This document shows positions 1-8,497 of a DNA stretch of 64,000 nucleotides, piece after piece (position 1 is the first letter of the stretch; every line of letters begins with the position of its first letter). A program made the translations under genes and the position numbers. The stretch lies in assembly GCA_045654205.1 (NCBI GenBank), contig JAZOMZ010000017.1:1-64000 (forward strand), read 5' to 3'. Origin of the DNA: Enterocola sp045654205 (lineage in GTDB: Bacteria > Bacteroidota > Bacteroidia > Bacteroidales > Paludibacteraceae). Below the pieces are notes generated by a model. The model saw only the letters and a list, made by a program, of their open reading frames with translations, had not been told where the DNA came from and made no database searches.

Positions 1-658
1 ATAAAGAGGTCAAGCATAACAACGGAAATTTTATATTTACTAATTTTGAATATATTTTCTTTAATATATCTAGTTGATTATTTTTAAATAAAAAATCAAA
101 CCATATCATAAACCAAAAAATTGTTGAAATCAGTAGAAATAAACTAAAGAAAGTAACAATCACATCAGAATTAATATTTGAGGCATTATTAATTAACATG
201 TCTGCTAAAAAAAGCATTACACAATAAAACATAGCATATAATGGCCCAATTATAATTAAACGAGAATCTTTTTTCTTATTATTTCTATTTATTAATATAT
301 AATCATTTATTGGTTTTAAAATCACATGATGATTATTTGTTATTTCATTAAATTTACTTAATATCATGCAATCTAATTTTAATGCTTCATTTAATTCTTC
401 CGCATTAGATGAAGAATTCCGTTTTAAGTCATATATATAACGTTCAAATAATTTATAACTAATACCATTTTGTAAATTTTTAAATTGTTCTTTAAAACTA
501 GTTTCTAAGTCGTATTTTTTTATACTTTTATTAATCTTAGCAGTTACTTCACTATATATATTTAGTATAAAATTACTTTTTGATTCAATTACGATACAAA
601 CAGTCATTAAAGAAGCCAAGAATCCTACAAATGCTTGAGTATATCCTAAAAATTCCAT
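1..658 (-). CDS. Hypothetical membrane protein, cut off by the window edge
   Basis: The reading frame is open from an ATG at 656-658 down to base 1, giving 219 codons with no stop, so the C-terminus lies outside the window. I do not recognise the family. One hydrophobic segment lies at about residues 5-25, then a mostly polar stretch of about 110 residues rich in Lys, Asn and Glu, then two more hydrophobic segments at about 134-155 and 165-189. The layout suggests an inner-membrane protein with a cytoplasmic domain between the first and second helices. It starts only 10 bp after the stop of the upstream 201-residue gene, so the two are probably cotranscribed and act together. The base composition is even more AT-rich than the polysaccharide genes next door, which suggests a separate origin. 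Confidence 0.7.
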   Translation of the reverse strand, partial: MEFLGYTQAFVGFLASLMTVCIVIESKSNFILNIYSEVTAKINKSIKKYDLETSFKEQFKNLQNGISYKLFERYIYDLKRNSSSNAEELNEALKLDCMILSKFNEITNNHHVILKPINDYILINRNNKKKDSRLIIIGPLYAMFYCVMLFLADMLINNASNINSDVIVTFFSLFLLISTIFWFMIWFDFLFKNNQLDILKKIYSKLVNIKFPLLCLTSL

Positions 659-668
659 TATCTGTATT

Positions 669-1274
669 TTACTCTTTTAAATTTACTTCTTCAAATATCT
701 CAGGCATTAATTCAAAGGCTTTATTAACACTCGATACAATATCGTCTGAAGCATGTATTGTACATATTGCCTCATGAGTGTCAATATCTCTTTCTAATCT
801 GATTATTTTATCATCTGCAATTGACATATGAAAGGCTTTATTATTTTTAAATAGATTATCTTTTAATTTATATAAAGAAATTTTACCTTCTACAATCCCT
901 CTTCTAAATATAGTTTTTTCTATTAAATCATCAAAAAAAGACTTTTCGTATCTATCAAGAAAAATACGAAGAGTTGTATCTGGTTTATTTATAAAATTAA
1001 TTAAAGAAGTACACAAATTTTCTTTTAATATTTTACCAATAAATACATCTTTACAATCATTATGTTTGTTATTTTCGTCAATATGGGTATAGAATCCATC
1101 TCTAAATACAGACATCTCACCACAATACATCTTAATATTAGTTGAAAAATCTAGCATAAATTTCTCTATAACAGAATTATGTGCTCTATCAGCATTTAAA
1201 ACAATTTCTGTTTTTCCTCTTTTATATTTATCGCAAAGAGAATCATAATAGTTGTTTAATTCTTCTATTGTCAT
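669..1274 (-). CDS. Hypothetical protein, possibly PLD-like, paired with a membrane protein
   Basis: This 201-residue soluble protein has no signal peptide and no membrane segment. I do not recognise it with certainty. The C-terminal part has the pattern F-H-M-S-x4-D-x3-I-R-L-E-x-D near residues 148-163, followed by a helix ending in F-E-L-M. That loosely resembles the degenerate HKD half-sites of PLD-like sensor or effector proteins, which is an inference from pattern only. The ATG at 1274 is the only sensible start. The gene lies 42 bp beyond the last polysaccharide gene on the same strand and 10 bp before the truncated membrane protein. A soluble sensor plus small membrane protein is a common layout for accessory or defence modules, but no function is shown here. 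Confidence 0.6.
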   Translation of the reverse strand: MTIEELNNYYDSLCDKYKRGKTEIVLNADRAHNSVIEKFMLDFSTNIKMYCGEMSVFRDGFYTHIDENNKHNDCKDVFIGKILKENLCTSLINFINKPDTTLRIFLDRYEKSFFDDLIEKTIFRRGIVEGKISLYKLKDNLFKNNKAFHMSIADDKIIRLERDIDTHEAICTIHASDDIVSSVNKAFELMPEIFEEVNLKE

Positions 1275-1316
1275 TTCATTATAGTTTTATTATTTATGAT
1301 AATTGAGTATATTCTA

Positions 1317-2429
1317 TTATTCTGATTTAAACCTCTCCCAAAACTCATTGCCACCTTTCATTGATTCTTCTTTTGAAGTTGGGTAATTTTCGATAAACCA
1401 GGTCAAGAATTTTGCATAATCTATTTTTTCTGAGAGCATTTTTGCGCGGCGGGTTTGGTAGCGGGCTTTGCGTTCGGCTGGGGTAAGGTTTGCCAGTTCA
1501 GAAACGGCATTGCAAAGGCGTTCTACTGAGCCCTCTTCGCTTGCCTTGATGCCATAGCCAAGTTGGTAGTCGTCTTCCAATTCACGAAGATACCCTATCC
1601 TACCGACAAAATCGTTGAAGCGAGCAAAAGGAGTTCCCAGCACAGCTGCTTCGGCTGCCATGGTTTGCGAATCACCAATATAAAGCGATGCAAATGCCAT
1701 TACATGGTGCATATCAAGCGGATTTATCTTGATGCGATATTGCTCAAACTGTGGTTCCAACTCGCGTTCCGATGTAATATAAATTCTACCTTGAGGTTTA
1801 AGAATATCAATCAAACTTTGTGCAATTTCTGTATTAATCCCCTGAATACCAGCATCGTGATGCGCATTCAACTTCGCAAAACGCAAAATAAAATAAGGTT
1901 CATCAGCAGAAAAATACTTTTCCACCACACTTTTATCTGGAGTAAAGTGATTTGGATGCAAGTAAGCTAATTCTTGGTAAGAAGGATATTTAATAGACTT
2001 CTTATTCCATTTACCATTATCACATGATACAGGAGATAAAACGCTTGATGCAAAAGGATATGCTATTTTTGCCATTCGAGGGACTACAGCAGCATCGTCT
2101 TCACCTGTTTCTAAAACAGGAATTCCCATTATAACTCTAGATGCAAATGTTAATGTAGAACCCACTAATATGTCAATCTTTTGTTTTCTTATAAATTGAC
2201 ACATTTTTCTTTCCATCTGTAAAACAGAATTGATTAAGGATAATTTGCTATCGCCTCTATTTTCCCTAATCAATGTATAATCTAGACCTGCTTCTTTCAT
2301 TAGGTCCTCTAATATATCTTTTTTCTTTACTACAAAGTGTACGTTATGTCCACGTTCAGCAAGATTCTTTGCAACAAATTTTAAATAGTGATAATGAGCA
2401 GGATGTCCTACAAATAAACCTACGTTCAT
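1317..2429 (-). CDS. DUF354 family glycosyltransferase-like protein
   Basis: This is a GT-B-fold protein of about 370 residues that matches the DUF354 family, which is related to the UDP-GlcNAc 2-epimerase and MurG-type glycosyltransferases. The N-terminus reads G-H-P-A-H-Y-H after a short beta strand, and the C-terminal half has a G-D-S-Q-T-M-A-A-E-A-A nucleotide-sugar binding-like motif. An in-frame ATG exists 9 bp further upstream, but the ATG at 2427-2429 overlaps the stop of the deacetylase gene as ATGA, which is the usual translational coupling in this operon, so I chose it. It is the last recognisable polysaccharide gene. It could be a transferase or a sugar-modifying enzyme; members of the family are poorly characterised. 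Confidence 0.8.
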   Translation of the reverse strand: MNVGLFVGHPAHYHYLKFVAKNLAERGHNVHFVVKKKDILEDLMKEAGLDYTLIRENRGDSKLSLINSVLQMERKMCQFIRKQKIDILVGSTLTFASRVIMGIPVLETGEDDAAVVPRMAKIAYPFASSVLSPVSCDNGKWNKKSIKYPSYQELAYLHPNHFTPDKSVVEKYFSADEPYFILRFAKLNAHHDAGIQGINTEIAQSLIDILKPQGRIYITSERELEPQFEQYRIKINPLDMHHVMAFASLYIGDSQTMAAEAAVLGTPFARFNDFVGRIGYLRELEDDYQLGYGIKASEEGSVERLCNAVSELANLTPAERKARYQTRRAKMLSEKIDYAKFLTWFIENYPTSKEESMKGGNEFWERFKSE

Positions 2430-3334
2430 ACAATGCACTCCTTTATTGTTTTAAATTCGTAACCTTTTCTTTGCCAAAATTGCAATTCTTTTTCTAATAG
2501 AAGTAAACTATTAGGCCCTAAATTTTTCTTTTTTAGTTGCATTCTAAGTACATCAGAAAAGAAGTGTGATAACCAATTTTTGGATCTTTTCTGAATTTCT
2601 CCTTTTGTTGAATTTTCTATTGTGATAGCTTCACTAGGATGAAACAAGAAATTTACAACTTTATTATTATTGCCTTTTGTCTCCCAATATATTAATCGTC
2701 TTGTCAAAGAGGTTAATATTGCACTCAACCTCATTACAGTGCTTATATATGGTATTCCAAATGAAGAAACTGGTATTTCTGTTATAATTCCATCTCCACG
2801 TCTAGCTAGATTATCTTGTTGAGTTTTATAAATACTTCTAGGAGCCTTAAACCATTTTTTCTTATGTTTGCTTCCTAAAGACATAAAAATATCTAGACGT
2901 TGCGGTGCAACAGAACTATCAGATAAAAATCCCGTTTCAACCAATGCTCTAGGTGTATCATCATTCACACGTAATGCAGGAGCACGAAATGAAACAACTT
3001 TTTGACTAGAATTTTTCTCTAATATTTCCTTAGATTTTCTTAGATGTTCAACTTGTTCATCATAAGTAAGTAAATCAAAAGCTTTATCACTATTATGTAT
3101 TAAACCATGACTAGCAATTTCATGTCCATCTGCTTCTATTTGTCTTACCAACTCTGGGTAATCTTCTACATAAGAAGCTAAACAATAAAAAGTAGCTCTA
3201 ACATTATATTTCTTATATAATGCTAATACAGCAGGTAATGCCTCATTTAAGACATTCTCTGCTATATCTTTTCTATATGGTTCACCATAAATAGAAGTTG
3301 CTTCCAAATCATTTGTTATACAACAAACTCTCAT
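2426..3334 (-). CDS. Polysaccharide deacetylase (NodB homology domain)
   Basis: This 302-residue protein of the carbohydrate esterase 4 fold is predicted to remove N-acetyl groups from a glycan. Visible motifs are T-N-D-L near residue 9 (the catalytic Asp), A-T-F-Y at 47-50, the metal-binding pair H76 and H80 in S-H-G-L-I-H, and S-F-R-A-P-A-L-R, the usual third motif. There is no signal peptide, so it probably acts in the cytoplasm on a lipid-linked sugar or precursor. It directly follows the ketoacyl synthase gene with no gap and is coupled to the DUF354 gene by an ATGA overlap. A free amino group made by this enzyme could be re-acylated by the acyl module next to it; this is an inference. 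Confidence 0.88.
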   Translation of the reverse strand: MRVCCITNDLEATSIYGEPYRKDIAENVLNEALPAVLALYKKYNVRATFYCLASYVEDYPELVRQIEADGHEIASHGLIHNSDKAFDLLTYDEQVEHLRKSKEILEKNSSQKVVSFRAPALRVNDDTPRALVETGFLSDSSVAPQRLDIFMSLGSKHKKKWFKAPRSIYKTQQDNLARRGDGIITEIPVSSFGIPYISTVMRLSAILTSLTRRLIYWETKGNNNKVVNFLFHPSEAITIENSTKGEIQKRSKNWLSHFFSDVLRMQLKKKNLGPNSLLLLEKELQFWQRKGYEFKTIKECIV

Positions 3335-4333
3335 TTACTTACATTTAATTATTGTAGCGCCCCAACTCAAACCAACACCGAATCCAGCTAACAAAACATT
3401 ACCTTTTAATCGACCTTCTTTTTGAGCCTCACACAAGGCAATAGGAATGGTATTAGACACTGTATTACCCACTTTTTCCATGAAGATGTAGAACTTATCT
3501 TTGTCTATCATCATCAGTTTACGTAGGTAGTTTATCATATATTTGTTGGCCTGATGGAATACCCACAAGTCTATTTCATCTTCTGTTAATTGTTCCTTTT
3601 TCAGTAGTGCCTCAACCATTGCAGGCACGGCATCTGAAGTAAAATTGAAAATCGCACCACCATTCATGTATAGATTATCAGACCAAATAGGATTTCCTGC
3701 CTCATCCTCGTCTACTGTATTCATTTTTTGAGGATTACGAGAAGCTCCCGATTTTACCATCAAGGTATCAGCTCCTGAACCATCAGTACCTAACTCGAAA
3801 TCTCCTATCTCAGCAAAGCCCTCAGTTGAAATTAATGTAGCCGTAGCAGCATCGCCAAAAATTGTCTGATTTCCTTTGTCTTCTGGATGAATATATTTTG
3901 TATAAGTTTCAGCTGTTAGCAATAAGATATTTTTTGCAATACCACCAGCAATTAAACCTTTGGCCACAGCCAAACCATATTCATAACCAGAACATCCTAG
4001 GTTAAAATCAAAAGCACCACAAGATGTAGGCAGACCCAAACGATGTTGAATTATGCAAGATGAACTTGGCAAAAAATAATCAGGACTCTGTGTACATAAC
4101 AATACAAAGTCAACTTTTGATTTATCAATATTATTTTCTGCAAACAATTTCTCTGCTGCTTTCACTGCCATATCAGAAGCAGTTTCGTCTTCTGCAGAAA
4201 TATGACGTTCAGAAATACCAACCTTAGAAGCTATTTTCTCAGCAGTCCATTCAGGAAACTTCTGAGCAATAGCCTCACTAGTCAACACCTTTTCAGGTAA
4301 ATAATAACTTATAGCTTGAATGTATGCTTTCAT
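3335..4333 (-). CDS. 3-oxoacyl-ACP synthase III-like enzyme (KAS III)
   Basis: This thiolase-fold condensing enzyme has 332 residues. The catalytic triad of FabH-type enzymes is visible: Cys114 in L-G-C-S-G-Y, His260 in F-H-Q-A-N and Asn290 in G-N-T-V-S-N. I start it at the ATG at 4331-4333; a TTG just upstream is less likely. It sits 3 bp after an acyl carrier protein gene and near a FabG-like reductase and two hexapeptide acyltransferases, inside a polysaccharide operon. A housekeeping role in fatty acid synthesis is therefore unlikely. The context suggests that it makes a short beta-keto or hydroxyacyl group on the dedicated ACP for attachment to a sugar, as known for hydroxyacylated amino sugars in some O-antigens. 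The substrate is unknown. Confidence 0.9.
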   Translation of the reverse strand: MKAYIQAISYYLPEKVLTSEAIAQKFPEWTAEKIASKVGISERHISAEDETASDMAVKAAEKLFAENNIDKSKVDFVLLCTQSPDYFLPSSSCIIQHRLGLPTSCGAFDFNLGCSGYEYGLAVAKGLIAGGIAKNILLLTAETYTKYIHPEDKGNQTIFGDAATATLISTEGFAEIGDFELGTDGSGADTLMVKSGASRNPQKMNTVDEDEAGNPIWSDNLYMNGGAIFNFTSDAVPAMVEALLKKEQLTEDEIDLWVFHQANKYMINYLRKLMMIDKDKFYIFMEKVGNTVSNTIPIALCEAQKEGRLKGNVLLAGFGVGLSWGATIIKCK

Positions 4334-4336
4334 CAA

Positions 4337-4567
4337 TTATAGTTTAGATTGAACTAAATCAAATAATTCTTGAATAGTATTAGTTTCACGCATTTCTTTG
4401 TGAGGCAATACTACACCATATTTTTTGCTAATCATATTTAAGATTGCAAGTGCAGTTAAAGATTCCCATTCATCTAACTCACGGAATTTAGTTTCCGCTG
4501 TAAATTCACTTAATTCAGTATCTTCAAATTGATTTGCAAAATTTTTGATAAATTCGTTGATTTCCAT
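4337..4567 (-). CDS. Acyl carrier protein dedicated to the polysaccharide operon
   Basis: This small acidic protein of 76 residues has the four-helix acyl carrier layout. The phosphopantetheine attachment serine is Ser36, in the motif D-E-W-E-S-L-T-A-L, where the usual D-S-L has become E-S-L. The gene lies between the second hexapeptide acyltransferase and the KAS III gene with only 3 bp to the latter, so the two are translated from one message and probably work on the same acyl chain. Fatty-acid ACPs usually sit next to fabF or fabD, which are absent here. An ACP for D-alanyl-like transfer is an alternative, but no adenylating enzyme lies nearby. Confidence 0.9.
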   Translation of the reverse strand: MEINEFIKNFANQFEDTELSEFTAETKFRELDEWESLTALAILNMISKKYGVVLPHKEMRETNTIQELFDLVQSKL

Positions 4568-4581
4568 AATATTTATTTTAT

Positions 4582-5139
4582 TTAAATTAATGTTTCAAAG
4601 TTACTAATTTTTTTCATAGGATTGCCTTTAACAAGTGTACAATCTGGCACATTTTTATCAACAACTGTTCCTGCAGATACAATTGCATTCTTCCCAATAG
4701 TTACACCTAACAATACTGTTGCTTTAACTCCTACCCATGCACCCTCTTTTATAACGATTGGAGCGACTCTTGATTCTATTATATTTGCAAAATGAGGATA
4801 TGGATTACTATGTGCTATCACACTTACTTCTCCTGCTAAAGATACATTATCTTCAATGTAAATATATTCAGGATAAGCATTATCAAGATTACACATTTGA
4901 CCTATATACACATTTTCACCTATTGTGATGCCACGTTTACGATGCATCTTAATGCGTAAACCATTAAACGGGCATAAATAAGATAAACGATATAAAACAA
5001 TATTTCTAAACTTTCTCCATGCGAATGCTAGCGGACTCATCCCTCTACGAGCACTAGAATTTTTAACCGTAGTAGAAAGTTTCTTACCATGGTCAAAATA
5101 TGGAATTTGTTTTTCTTCTAAAATTGTATATGGTTTCAT
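4582..5139 (-). CDS. Hexapeptide-repeat acyltransferase (WbbJ/LacA type)
   Basis: This 185-residue left-handed beta-helix acyltransferase has hexapeptide repeats in its C-terminal half, for example I-K-E-G-A-W-V-G-V-K-A-T-V and I-G-K-N-A-I-V-S-A-G-T-V-V. A conserved H-S-N-P motif near residue 110 fits the catalytic histidine of the family. The N-terminal 60 residues carry a basic amphipathic stretch. Such enzymes move acetyl or longer acyl groups to a sugar hydroxyl or amine in the cytoplasm. Its ATG overlaps the stop of the upstream paralogue as TAATG. The two genes are clearly related (shared R-V-A-P and Y-P-E-Y-I-Y-I-E-D motifs), so they arose by duplication. Next to an ACP, the donor could be acyl-ACP. 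Confidence 0.85.
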   Translation of the reverse strand: MKPYTILEEKQIPYFDHGKKLSTTVKNSSARRGMSPLAFAWRKFRNIVLYRLSYLCPFNGLRIKMHRKRGITIGENVYIGQMCNLDNAYPEYIYIEDNVSLAGEVSVIAHSNPYPHFANIIESRVAPIVIKEGAWVGVKATVLLGVTIGKNAIVSAGTVVDKNVPDCTLVKGNPMKKISNFETLI

Positions 5140-5681
5140 TAATCAATGTTCATTAATGATTCAAATTCAGCTACTTTTTTTGCAGGCACTCCCTTAACAA
5201 TAGTATAAGGAGGTACACTTTTTTCTACTACAGAACCTGCCGATACAATCGCATTCTGCCCTATCATAACACCTGGCAATATAGTACTTTTAATTGTTAC
5301 AATAGCATTTTTTCTTATCACAGCAGGCGCTACACGTGCTTGCATAATTGGTGCATATTGTTTCATAGGATTAAAGTGTGTAAGAATCATACTTCCAGCA
5401 TTGATACTCGCACCATCTTCTATGTAAATATATTCTGGATAGAGATTGTCTAGAAAAACAAACATACCAAGATACACATTTTTTCCAATATGCACACCAC
5501 GCCATCGATGTAAAGTTATCCTAATTTTATTATTTGGACAAGCATACGCTAATAAAAAACACAAAGTATTCTTTATTTTACGCAACTTTTGCCTAAATGT
5601 GCGCTTTTGTGTTTCTTCATAATAAGGAATCGACATCTCTTGTCTTACTTCCCATTGTTCCGATTCTATTGTTTTTGCCAT
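5139..5681 (-). CDS. Hexapeptide-repeat acyltransferase, paralogue of the next gene
   Basis: This 180-residue protein has the same layout as its downstream neighbour: a basic N-terminal part, then Y-P-E-Y-I-Y-I-E-D-G and a series of hexapeptide repeats ending in I-G-Q-N-A-I-V-S-A-G-S-V-V and V-K-G-V-P-A-K. It has a T-H-F-N-P motif where the neighbour has H-S-N-P, which keeps a candidate catalytic histidine. It lies 11 bp downstream of the FabG-like gene and overlaps the second acyltransferase by one base. The role is predicted to be acylation of a sugar in the repeat unit. Having two diverged copies suggests two different positions or sugars. Confidence 0.85.
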   Translation of the reverse strand: MAKTIESEQWEVRQEMSIPYYEETQKRTFRQKLRKIKNTLCFLLAYACPNNKIRITLHRWRGVHIGKNVYLGMFVFLDNLYPEYIYIEDGASINAGSMILTHFNPMKQYAPIMQARVAPAVIRKNAIVTIKSTILPGVMIGQNAIVSAGSVVEKSVPPYTIVKGVPAKKVAEFESLMNID

Positions 5682-5692
5682 CTAAATAATTA

Positions 5693-6430
5693 TTAGGTAT
5701 ATATACCACCATTAATTGAGATCACTTCACCAGTAATGTATGCTGCATTGTCAGAAACCAAAAATGCAACTAGCTCTGCAATTTCTTCTGGTTTTCCTAA
5801 ACGACCCATTGGAATTTGTTTTTTTAATTCCGCTTCATCTAAATCGGCTGTCATATCACTCTTAATAAAACCTGGTGCAATTGCATTCACAGTGATACGT
5901 TTTTTTGCAACTTCTTGAGCTAATGCTTTTGTCGCAGCAATAAGTCCACCCTTCGCTGCAGAATAGTTAGTCTGTCCAGGTAATCCTTTTAGACCAGAAA
6001 ATGATGCTACATTTATAATTCTTCCCCATTTATTCATCAACATATCTTCCAAAATAGGTTTTGTTACATTAAAAAAACCATTTAGTGAAGTGCCTATTAC
6101 ACTATTCCAATCATTGTCTGGCATCCATACCATCAGATTATCTTTACAAATACCTGCATTATTTACAACTACAGAAATATAATCATTTGTATGCTCAGAA
6201 GACCATTGTTTTAACGCATTTGATGTTGATTGATAATTACTAACATCAAATGGCAACAATTCAGCATTACCTCCATTAGAAACTATATCATCAAGAGTTT
6301 GTTGTGCTGCCTCTACATTTGACGAGTAGTTTATAATAACAGAATATCCACAAGTTGCTAACTTAATCGCTATAGCACGACCAATTCCTCTACTAGCTCC
6401 AGTTACTAATGCATATCTTTTTTCAGTCAT
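5693..6430 (-). CDS. SDR-family 3-oxoacyl-ACP reductase-like (FabG-like)
   Basis: This classical short-chain dehydrogenase has 245 residues. It shows the nucleotide-binding motif T-G-A-S-R-G-I-G at 10-17, N-N-A-G at 90-93, Ser143, and the catalytic Y156-x3-K160 in Y-S-A-A-K. The C-terminal I-S-I-N-G-G is typical of FabG. It sits in the polysaccharide operon with a KAS III, an ACP and two acyltransferases. The simplest reading is reduction of a beta-ketoacyl-ACP to the 3-hydroxyacyl form. A sugar reductase of the same fold cannot be excluded from sequence. Confidence 0.88.
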   Translation of the reverse strand: MTEKRYALVTGASRGIGRAIAIKLATCGYSVIINYSSNVEAAQQTLDDIVSNGGNAELLPFDVSNYQSTSNALKQWSSEHTNDYISVVVNNAGICKDNLMVWMPDNDWNSVIGTSLNGFFNVTKPILEDMLMNKWGRIINVASFSGLKGLPGQTNYSAAKGGLIAATKALAQEVAKKRITVNAIAPGFIKSDMTADLDEAELKKQIPMGRLGKPEEIAELVAFLVSDNAAYITGEVISINGGIYT

Positions 6431-6437
6431 AGAATTA

Positions 6438-7382
6438 TTATTTTCTATTTAATATTTGAGTATATATCTCCACCAACTTCTTCGCAACTAAATCATTGGT
6501 TAATCCCAATTCAATAATGCGTTCACGACCTTTGGTGCGAGAATTGAATGCTAATGCTTTCTCTACTTTTTCTGCTACATCCTTAGGGTCAAAAGAACAC
6601 AAATAATGTCCATCCAAATCTCCCAATAAATGTTTGATATCAGCCACATCTGTTGCAATAATTGGGCAATTGCATGCCATAGCCTCTTTCAATGCTTGTG
6701 GAGAACCTTCACTTTTTGTAGGAAGAGCAAATAAATCGCAAGCAGACATTCTTAATACACATTCCTCTCTTGAAAACCCCTTCATTTCAACAACTTCTAT
6801 ATCTTTTCTTCTCAATAATTCCAATGCATCTTTCAATAAAGGATAATTCTTTCGTAAATTTTTAAAATTTCCACCAAACAGAATGTATTTTTTATCTGCT
6901 TCCCAACCTAATTTTTCTCTAGCCTCTTGATAAGGAGTAATATTCATATCTGGCATTTCTACCCCACAAGGCAGAATAGTATACTTTTTAGATTTGAAAA
7001 TACATTTATCATAAATATGTTGTGCTACATATACTACATGAGCAGCCCATTTTGAAAACAACGAACACACAAAATTTACTCCATAATTTAATGTCTCACC
7101 ATTATGGAAAGTTATCACCACAGGTACTCCACTCATTGTTAGCAAGGCAACAACACCACACAAACCAAAGTGAGCATGAATTACATCTGGCTTAAGTTCT
7201 TTTATTTTCTTACGTAATTTAGATACATTTTTCAGATATCCAATTACTCCTTTCCCTACAATCGCATAATAATCTACTATTGCACCATATTTAGCTATAG
7301 CATTACCCTGTTCTTTAACAAAGGTATATTTATTAGAATCGCCTCCTACGGCATTTCCGCTATGTACTTCAAGTATTCTCAT
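6438..7382 (-). CDS. Glycosyltransferase family 4
   Basis: This is a GT-B glycosyltransferase of 314 residues, a little short for GT4. The N-terminus has an open G-G-x-x-x loop, and H-A-H-F-G-L-C-G follows at about 90-97. The C-terminal donor-binding motif is S-E-G-S-P-Q-A-L-K-E-A-M-A-C, with the two glutamates spaced E-x7-E as in retaining GT4 enzymes. It should transfer a sugar from a nucleotide donor to the lipid-linked repeat at the inner face of the membrane. The donor and linkage cannot be told. It is 7 bp from both neighbours in the operon. Confidence 0.88.
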   Translation of the reverse strand: MRILEVHSGNAVGGDSNKYTFVKEQGNAIAKYGAIVDYYAIVGKGVIGYLKNVSKLRKKIKELKPDVIHAHFGLCGVVALLTMSGVPVVITFHNGETLNYGVNFVCSLFSKWAAHVVYVAQHIYDKCIFKSKKYTILPCGVEMPDMNITPYQEAREKLGWEADKKYILFGGNFKNLRKNYPLLKDALELLRRKDIEVVEMKGFSREECVLRMSACDLFALPTKSEGSPQALKEAMACNCPIIATDVADIKHLLGDLDGHYLCSFDPKDVAEKVEKALAFNSRTKGRERIIELGLTNDLVAKKLVEIYTQILNRK

Positions 7383-7388
7383 TAATTT

Positions 7389-8495
7389 TTATTTATTAAA
7401 TTCATCTAAAGCTTGACGCAAGGCTTTTATATAGCCTTTGCCATATTTTAAACAAGGTTCCATATAATTCCCTTCGCCCCATTCATTCCAAGATTTAAGG
7501 AAAACAACCTTATTTTCTTTATTTTTCAAATTATCAAATACTTCTTTGCAGTGTAGATAAAACTCTTTAGGATTAGCATTATCTAAAACCAAAGCTCCTT
7601 CTGCCCTACGAGGTGTATTGTCCCAATTTGGTAATATTGTAGGTATGATAGACTCATCTGCAAATATTGAATCATTTAGTTTCTTTCTAATTTTTGAGTA
7701 TTTATACACTCCCATTGGTATTTTAAACAATTGAGAAATCATACTCTTTACAAATCTACTCAATTTTCTTGTAAAAACACCACTTCCTATAGACTCAATG
7801 TTTGATTTTAACAAAACAATTTTCTTCTCACAACTATTTTGAATTGGATCTTTTAATTTTGCAGGATCATCAACATAATTGATAAAATAAAAACCATTTA
7901 ATCCATTAGCTTCAGCAAGTTCATTCCAATAAGCTTTAAATTCTTCCACATTTGGAATATCCTGCATACGATACAAAACAAAAACTAATCTGTTATCTAT
8001 TCTGTAGTATCTTTTATCTTGAAAAGCAGGCAACATTGTATCAAAATGTAACTTCCAGTCTTCTTTATCACCATAATCAATGCCTAACAAAACTTTTTGT
8101 TCTAAAACAGATGTTTTAGAATTCCAGGTTTTATTGTACCATGTATGGTTTGCCCAACATAAACAGAATGGCAGATCAATTTTATCATTTTTAAGCATCT
8201 GTTTTAAAGGCATGTCTAGCATCATTCTTCCCTTACCAAACCAATAATGGTAATAACAAAATGCAGAAACTCCTGCCTCTTTTGCTAATTCTGCTTGTTG
8301 CTCTTGTATCTCAGGCAAACGCAAATCATAATACCCCAAATCTGCAGGCACAATTGGTTGATAATGTCCTTTAAACAAAGACTTAGATTTACCAACATTT
8401 GTCCATTCAGTAAATCCTTTACCATACCACTCATCATTTTCTTTTGTAGGATGATATTGTGGTAAATAAAATGCTATTATATCAATGTTTTTCAT
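7389..8495 (-). CDS. WbsX-like glycoside hydrolase/transferase (GH99-like domain)
   Basis: This 368-residue protein belongs to the WbsX family found in O-antigen and capsule loci. Typical markers are A-F-Y-L-P-Q-Y-H near the start, W-Y-G-K-G-F-T-E-W, Y-Y-H-Y-W-F and L-C-W-A-N-H-T-W, and near the C-terminus W-N-E-W-G-E-G-N-Y. The fold is a TIM barrel related to GH99 endo-mannosidases. Members are often fused to glycosyltransferases; this one stands alone. Its exact reaction is unknown. It lacks a signal peptide and is flanked at 2 bp by the GT-C membrane protein and at 6 bp by a GT4. Confidence 0.88.
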   Translation of the reverse strand: MKNIDIIAFYLPQYHPTKENDEWYGKGFTEWTNVGKSKSLFKGHYQPIVPADLGYYDLRLPEIQEQQAELAKEAGVSAFCYYHYWFGKGRMMLDMPLKQMLKNDKIDLPFCLCWANHTWYNKTWNSKTSVLEQKVLLGIDYGDKEDWKLHFDTMLPAFQDKRYYRIDNRLVFVLYRMQDIPNVEEFKAYWNELAEANGLNGFYFINYVDDPAKLKDPIQNSCEKKIVLLKSNIESIGSGVFTRKLSRFVKSMISQLFKIPMGVYKYSKIRKKLNDSIFADESIIPTILPNWDNTPRRAEGALVLDNANPKEFYLHCKEVFDNLKNKENKVVFLKSWNEWGEGNYMEPCLKYGKGYIKALRQALDEFNK

Positions 8496-8497
8496 AA

